Part shown: positions 60,170 to 64,000 of the stretch, piece after piece
Layout of the letters: each line of letters starts with the position of its first letter
Numbering within the stretch: the first letter of the stretch is position 1
Assembly (NCBI GenBank): GCA_049802875.1
Contig: JBARNH010000005.1
Location: 17,080 to 81,079 of the forward strand
DNA: 64,000 nt
Direction: 5' to 3'
Source: Lutacidiplasma sp049802875
GTDB taxonomy: Archaea > Thermoplasmatota > Thermoplasmata > Lutacidiplasmatales > UBA184
The notes under the pieces: generated by a model
What the model saw: only the letters and a program-made list of their open reading frames with translations
The model's database searches: none
What the model was told of the DNA's origin: nothing
Made by a program: the position numbers and the translations under genes

Positions 60170-60312
60170 TTTGTCGGAGGAGCTATCTGAACTCTTGCGT
60201 CGGGTGGACGGCCGTCTCCCACCGAATCGCGTCCGGGATTTTCCGCCGGATACGGCGTGCGGCGGTCCTCAGAGCGAAGCCTTAAGGAGCCGACCGGGCT
60301 CGTTACGCTCGC

Positions 60313-60427
60313 GCGGGGATGGCCCAGCCCGGTAAGGCGCAGGATTGCTAATCCTGTGGTGATTTCACCTCGGGGGTTCAAAAGGGTTCCGGGACCGACC
60401 GGAGCTCGGAGCGTCCCCCTCCCCGCG
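60313..60427 (+). tRNA. tRNA-Ser (anticodon GCT) with an intron in the T-loop
   Basis: Exons: acceptor GCGGGGA (60313-60319), T8, 3-bp D stem GCC/GGC with loop CAGCCCGGTAA, anticodon stem CAGGA/TCCTG, anticodon GCT at 60347-60349, a long variable arm GGTG-ATTT-CACC typical of serine, and T stem GGGGG (60372-60376) with loop TTCAAA. The 3' halves CCCCC and TCCCCGC appear only after 31 extra nt, at 60415-60419 and 60420-60426, followed by discriminator G. Removing 60383-60413 restores a perfect T arm (loop TTCAAAT). No encoded CCA. CTTAAG at 60281-60286 is a suitable TATA box. Confidence 0.92.
60383..60413 (+). other. 31-nt intron within tRNA-Ser T-loop (position 59/60)
   Basis: The intron folds into a 9-bp stem, GGGTTCCGG (60384-60392) with CCGGAGCTC, closed by a GACCGA loop. 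Unpaired nucleotides on both sides separate this stem from the T stem, giving a relaxed bulge-helix arrangement for the splicing endonuclease. An offset of one base (58/59) would also leave a valid 7-nt T-loop, so the exact cut sites are uncertain. Confidence 0.8.
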
Positions 60428-60438
60428 TCCGCTCGGGC

Positions 60439-60765
60439 CTAGGTCCCGGGTTCCGTTCGAGCCCGGTAGACCTCACCGTCGCGGCGAACGGACACGATCG
60501 TTCCGGCGACGGGTGGTGCCGCGTCCACGATCACGAGCACGCGAACGGACTCCGGCATCTCCACGAGAGCGAGGCGATGCGGGGCCGGCCACCCCTCGGC
60601 GGGCGACGTGAGCTCGGTCGATGCCAGAACGGTCCCGAGCGCAGGAGACGGGTACGGATGCACGTCGGTGGAGCCGCACCGAGGGCAGCCGCCATCGATC
60701 GGCAGGAAACGCGCCTTGCAGGTGCCGCAGCGGCTCAGCTCCAGCACCTCGGAGGTCGAGTTCAT
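60439..60765 (-). CDS. DUF35 OB-fold/zinc-ribbon thiolase partner
   Basis: 108 residues: an N-terminal rubredoxin-like zinc ribbon (CGTCKARFLPIDGGCPRCG) followed by an OB-fold (GTVLASTELTSPAEGWPAPHRLALVEMPES...). In archaea such proteins bind a thiolase and, with HMG-CoA synthase, channel acetoacetyl-CoA. ATG 60765 overlaps the stop of the thiolase gene by 4 nt, the usual pairing. The stop codon lies only 11 nt from the convergent tRNA-Ser. Confidence 0.9.
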   Translation of the reverse strand: MNSTSEVLELSRCGTCKARFLPIDGGCPRCGSTDVHPYPSPALGTVLASTELTSPAEGWPAPHRLALVEMPESVRVLVIVDAAPPVAGTIVSVRRDGEVYRARTEPGT

Positions 60766-61895
60766 GGTGCCTCGTGGCCGAGGATCGTTACGAAATTGTG
60801 GGAGGCGATCCCACTCACTGCCTGCGCGAGCCCGACCCGAGGGAGTCGAGCGATCGCGTGCGCACCGGCCTCCCCGCGCAGCTGCAGGGCGACCTCCGCG
60901 ACCTCCGCTAATCCCGAGGCAGCCACCGGGTGCCCGCGACCGATCACCCCACCGCTCGGGTTGATCGGGATCCGCCCGTCGGGGCGAACGTCCCCAGCCT
61001 CGAACGCGGCCGGCCCCTGGCCGACTTCGCACAGTCCCAAGTCTTCCATGTGGAGGTACACAAACGGTGAGAACGCATCATGGACTTCCGCGACCCCGAC
61101 GTCCTTCGGCGCGACCTTGGCCTCTTCGTACGCCCGCTTCGCCGCGACGCGAGTCGCCAAGAACGTCGACAGGTCCTCTCGGTCCACGATGCGGAGGGAC
61201 TCGAACCCCTGACCCAATCCCAGCACCGTCGCGGGTCCGGAACCGCGTTCGAGCACGAGAGCGGTCGCCCCGTCCGACATCGCAGAGCAGTGCAGCAAAC
61301 GCAAGGGCGAGGCCACGGACCGGCTGCGGGCAACCTCCTCCAGAGTGACGGGCTTTTGGAACTGGGCGAACGGATTGTGGGCCGCCATCGAGCGAGCATG
61401 GACGGTGGCCACATCGCAGATCGCCGGCGATTGGTCGAATCTCTGGAGATAGCGTTGGGTGACGATCGCCGCGAGGGCCGGCATCGTCGCCCCCGCGGCC
61501 ACCTCCGACGGGTGAAGGGACCCGGCCAGGTCCCGAGTGTTCTCTGCTGTGGTCCGGTCGGTCATCTTCTCGGTCGCGACGACGAGCGCGCGCTCGTAGC
61601 GTCCCGATTCAAGGGCGAACACCGCCGCGTGGAACGCCATCGCCCCGGTCCCGCTCGCGGAGTCGACCCGCAATCCGGCCGCGGATTCGAGGCCGAGACG
61701 ACCGGCAAGTCGCGGAAGGAGCGCCTCCGGCCCGTGGGGTCCGTGCGAGAACATCGACCCGGCGACCAGCAGGTCGATCGGACGACGGCCCACTCCCTCG
61801 AGAGCAAGCCCCGCGGCTTCGGCCGCGAGGTCGACCATCCCTTCGGCGCGCTTCCCGAAGCGACCCATGCCGACCGCCGCGACGTGAACGGTCAT
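60762..61895 (-). CDS. Thiolase (acetyl-CoA acetyltransferase, archaeal/SCP-x type)
   Basis: Condenses or cleaves acyl-CoAs. 377 residues with the archaeal thiolase features: the region VDSASGTGAMAFHAAVFAL, where the nucleophilic cysteine of bacterial thiolases (SGxC) appears as Ser or Ala; EVHDAFSPFVYLHMEDLGL; INPSGGVIGRGHPVAASGLAE with the catalytic histidine. Overlaps the Hjc-like gene upstream and the DUF35 gene downstream (ATGA in both). The missing cysteine should be checked, because it could mean altered chemistry. Confidence 0.87.
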   Translation of the reverse strand: MTVHVAAVGMGRFGKRAEGMVDLAAEAAGLALEGVGRRPIDLLVAGSMFSHGPHGPEALLPRLAGRLGLESAAGLRVDSASGTGAMAFHAAVFALESGRYERALVVATEKMTDRTTAENTRDLAGSLHPSEVAAGATMPALAAIVTQRYLQRFDQSPAICDVATVHARSMAAHNPFAQFQKPVTLEEVARSRSVASPLRLLHCSAMSDGATALVLERGSGPATVLGLGQGFESLRIVDREDLSTFLATRVAAKRAYEEAKVAPKDVGVAEVHDAFSPFVYLHMEDLGLCEVGQGPAAFEAGDVRPDGRIPINPSGGVIGRGHPVAASGLAEVAEVALQLRGEAGAHAIARLPRVGLAQAVSGIASHNFVTILGHEAP

Positions 61896-62446
61896 GCCGC
61901 CACCGCACGGGGGCGTTCCATCAGAAACCGAACGCTCTCGAGAAACCGGGAGAGCGGCATTCCTTCCTCCCACCGGAGGATCCCGTGTCCCTCCCGAGTG
62001 GTGCTCACCGGGGGAAGCCGACGACAGATGTACTTCAGCACGCCCCACTCGGGCGGCGGACTCGCGAGGAAGACCCGCCACGACTCCTCGGCACGGTGGC
62101 CCAGGCGGCGGTAGGCGTACAGCACGGTGAGACCGACGCGGCCGACCGCCCGCCGATGGGCCGCGAGCTGCGCGTCGGCCCGACCGCTCGCCGCGGTGAA
62201 CCGAATGACGTTCTCCGAGGAGGCCTTGACCTCGAGCGGGAACGCAAACTCTCGCCGGAGCGCCACGAGGTCGAATCCTAGCGACCCCGCGCCGCGGATC
62301 ACGAGGAACGGTTCGGAGATCAATCGCTCGAACGCCGCACGCTCCTCCGGAGGCAGCCCGCGGGAGTACGACCGGACCGCGGACGGCTCCCCCTCCAGGA
62401 GGGTCCGGAGCTCGCGTTCGTACGCCGAGGAACCCCGGACGACCAC
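61892..62446 (-). CDS. Hjc-like PD-(D/E)XK nuclease
   Basis: 184 residues. The nuclease core resembles archaeal Holliday-junction resolvases: SSAYERELRTLL with the first Glu, FLVIRGAGSLGFDLVAL with the Asp, then AFPLEVKAS giving the E-x-K pair. A roughly 30-residue insertion separates the first helix from the core, and the C-terminal 60 residues differ from Hjc. GTG 62446 is 28 nt from the symmetric TATA element. It shares a transcript with the thiolase and DUF35 genes (ATGA overlap). Confidence 0.72.
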   Translation of the reverse strand: MVVRGSSAYERELRTLLEGEPSAVRSYSRGLPPEERAAFERLISEPFLVIRGAGSLGFDLVALRREFAFPLEVKASSENVIRFTAASGRADAQLAAHRRAVGRVGLTVLYAYRRLGHRAEESWRVFLASPPPEWGVLKYICRRLPPVSTTREGHGILRWEEGMPLSRFLESVRFLMERPRAVAA

Positions 62447-62466
62447 GTCGTGGGACTCCCGTGGGC

Positions 62467-62481
62467 GGCTTAATATAAGCC
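62467..62481. promoter_or_regulatory. Symmetric bidirectional TATA element
   Basis: GGCTTAATATAAGCC has perfect arms (GGCTTA/TAAGCC) around an AT core. Its centre is 28 nt from the GTG of the Hjc-like gene (62446, minus) and 28 nt from the GTG of the ATPase gene (62502, plus), so one element can direct two leaderless transcripts. Confidence 0.75.
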
Positions 62482-62501
62482 GGTCGAGCGGTAGCGCCGT
62501 C

Positions 62502-63956
62502 GTGGCCAGTCCCGCGTCGCTCGAGATCGTCGCGGCGGACGTGCCGGTCGCGCGGGTGCTCGCGAACGTCGTCGCGGACTCCGACCGCCGGCGGACCGTA
62601 CGAGGGGTCGCCTCCCAAGCGGCCCGATTCCGTCATTCGGAGTTCCGGACCCGGCTGCTTCGGGAGCGGGTGTTCGAGGACACTGGCCGGCTCCTCACTC
62701 GTCTGAAGCGACGCGGGTTGCTGCTCGAGATCCCGGAGGGACGGGGGGACAAAGTGTACCAAGTACCTTACCCCGAGGAACTCCGGCAGCTGCTGCTGGA
62801 CGAGGTCGCTCGTTCCGAGGTCGTCGAACCGTCCGCCCTCCAGCCGGTCCCCGACGAGTCGGCGGAGATCCGTTCGATGGACTCGGAGTTCTTGGACCTC
62901 CTACGGGACATCCTGAGGACGCGGCTCGACGCCACGGTCGAGTTTGGCCGGACGTTCACCGTCGAACGCCTCGCGGACTACCTCCGCGGGTTGTTCGGCG
63001 AGGCGCTGTACTTCGACTCCCTGATCTCGCTCCTCCAACAGTACGCGCTCGCTGATGCCCCGTTGATCGCACCCACCGGCCGAACGACGGGAGCGACGGG
63101 GTTTCACCTCGCCCTCTTCGGCCCCCCGGGGACGGGCAAGACGTTCTCGATCGATGACCTCGTGCGAGGCAACCCCCGGACGGGGGTGCCGGCGCACGGT
63201 CTCGCGGGCCGCAACCGGTACTGCGGGGGAATCACCCCCGTGCAATTCCTGAGGGTCGGGTCTTCGTACACCGGCCGCACGTTCAATTTCATCGTCCCGG
63301 AGTTCAATGACTGGTTCAAGTACCGAGGGATGGTCGAGCCGCTCAAGCTCGTGATGGAGCAACGCGAGGTGAAGTGGGAGACGACCTTCGGGACCGTCGG
63401 GCCGTACACTTTCCGATCGTTCTTCTCGGTGAATTACAACGTCCGGACCGCGGGGGCCCAGGATTACTGGGCGACGATCGGCGACCCCAATTTTGCGGCG
63501 CTCGAAGACCGGATGCTGCTCCGGTTTCACCCGATGACCCGGGACCGGTTCCGTGCGGTCGAAGCGAGCGCGGAACGGCTCGAGCTGGGCGAGATGGACT
63601 TCACTCTGGCGGGCAAGATCCGCGACCACCTTACGCTGGTCCACGCGATCGAGACGGGCCATCCGCTCGTCGCGGCCAAGTTCCGATCCCGCGCAGTACG
63701 CCTAGAGCGCTCGCTCTACGACCAGCTCCGGTCGGTGTCCGAGAAGGCACTGAAGGCGACGAGCTTCCCCAAGTTCTCCCCCCGACTGAAGTCTCGGGCC
63801 GTCCGACTCGCCGCCGCGGCGTCGCTGCTGACGTACTTCGCGGAGTCCGCGTCGGGTCCGCTCGGGATCGGAAAGGTCGAAACGGAGTTCGCCCGTCGTT
63901 TCTACGAGGAGGAGATCCGTGCCCGCGAAGGGCGCCATGGACACGCCGCGAGCTGA
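62502..63956 (+). CDS. AAA+ ATPase with N-terminal winged-helix region
   Basis: 484 residues. The first 90 look like a winged helix (RHSEFRTRLLRERVFEDTGRLLTRLKRRGLLLEI). An AAA+ module follows: Walker A FGPPGTGKTFSIDDLV (about 206-221), a Walker-B-like strand FNFIVPEFNDWF, sensor-1 asparagine in FFSVNYNVR and an arginine-finger-like LEDRMLLRFHPMTRDRF, then a helical lid. Loosely resembles MoxR/MCM-type ATPases, but I do not recognise a named family. Its divergent neighbour is a Hjc-like nuclease, which suggests a DNA-processing role (inference). Confidence 0.75.
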   Translation: MASPASLEIVAADVPVARVLANVVADSDRRRTVRGVASQAARFRHSEFRTRLLRERVFEDTGRLLTRLKRRGLLLEIPEGRGDKVYQVPYPEELRQLLLDEVARSEVVEPSALQPVPDESAEIRSMDSEFLDLLRDILRTRLDATVEFGRTFTVERLADYLRGLFGEALYFDSLISLLQQYALADAPLIAPTGRTTGATGFHLALFGPPGTGKTFSIDDLVRGNPRTGVPAHGLAGRNRYCGGITPVQFLRVGSSYTGRTFNFIVPEFNDWFKYRGMVEPLKLVMEQREVKWETTFGTVGPYTFRSFFSVNYNVRTAGAQDYWATIGDPNFAALEDRMLLRFHPMTRDRFRAVEASAERLELGEMDFTLAGKIRDHLTLVHAIETGHPLVAAKFRSRAVRLERSLYDQLRSVSEKALKATSFPKFSPRLKSRAVRLAAAASLLTYFAESASGPLGIGKVETEFARRFYEEEIRAREGRHGHAAS

Positions 63957-64000
63957 GCCGCGGATCGCCCGGCGGTTTCGCCGCCCCGCCGACGACGACG
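63919..64000 (+). CDS. Start of a gene running off the window
   Basis: An open frame from GTG 63919 (or ATG 63937) overlaps the end of the ATPase gene and stays open to the window edge. The 27 visible residues are Arg/Pro/Ala-rich and give no family hint. A gene in the same operon as the ATPase is plausible. Confidence 0.35.
   Translation, partial: MPAKGAMDTPRAEPRIARRFRRPADDD

Noticed and set aside
1..64000. CRISPR arrays, insertion sequences, integrases or rRNA genes
   Set aside because: No direct-repeat array, transposase-like frame, terminal inverted repeats with target duplications, or rRNA sequence was recognised anywhere in the window.

Overview
The window is a GC-rich archaeal chromosome segment. 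Archaeal markers include the RFC large clamp-loader subunit, ABCE1/Rli1, an MptA-type GTP cyclohydrolase, Mre11-Rad50, a Dph6-type ligase, a thiolase/DUF35 pair, an archaeal type IV pilin, a type A RNase P RNA, a C/D box guide RNA, an intron-containing tRNA and archaeal TATA boxes. In many genes the TATA box lies only 26-29 nt before the start codon, which implies leaderless mRNAs. The gene mix fits a high-GC member of the Thermoplasmatota; this placement is inferred from content, not from a phylogeny. Several genes look bacterial in type (ThrRS, M13 peptidase, urocanase).

Layout. 1-2.5 kb: a truncated Zn alcohol dehydrogenase, an unexplained stretch and a toroid-fold cyclase-like protein. 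2.5-3.7 kb: RNase P RNA (minus strand), a HisA-like protein and a C/D box sRNA. 4-12 kb: an ABC-2 exporter, bacterial-type ThrRS, a zinc-finger microprotein, a proton-pumping pyrophosphatase, a 13-codon Cys-rich microgene and two SDR enzymes. 12-20 kb: Mre11-Rad50, an aldo/keto reductase, and a ferredoxin with a B12-type radical SAM protein. 20-26.3 kb: a dispersed Suf Fe-S assembly locus (SufU, SufD, SufB, SufS, SufC and a SufR-like regulator); two of its promoters carry an identical 12-bp element. 26.3-29.2 kb: an overlapping operon for protein-bound cysteine synthesis (CysM, Mec-type JAMM protease, and a CysO-MoeZ-rhodanese fusion). 29-36 kb: ABCE1 translationally coupled to an ABC/FtsX exporter, then MptA.

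36-44 kb: SufT, GNAT, DUF1684, MarC, OsmC, Dph6, RFC-L with an unusual insertion, an AKR-like protein without its catalytic residues, a Bcp peroxiredoxin and dodecin. 43.5-54.5 kb: cell-surface and redox genes: a membrane-anchored protein, a pilin, an M13 peptidase, tRNA-Thr, a polytopic ferredoxin coupled to a PstS-like binding protein with an altered ligand loop, an orphan urocanase and a large surface protein. 54.5-62.4 kb: a scattered acyl-CoA set (acyl-CoA ligase, SCP2, 3-hydroxyacyl-CoA dehydrogenase, DUF35, thiolase) with a tRNA-Ser(GCU) interrupted in its T-loop. 62.4-64 kb: a Hjc-like nuclease and an AAA+ ATPase diverge from one symmetric TATA element; a further gene runs off the end.

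The most distinctive system is the cysteine operon: the ubiquitin-like sulfur carrier is fused in front of its own E1 activator, so its Gly-Gly end is internal, and the adjacent JAMM protease is a natural candidate to release it.
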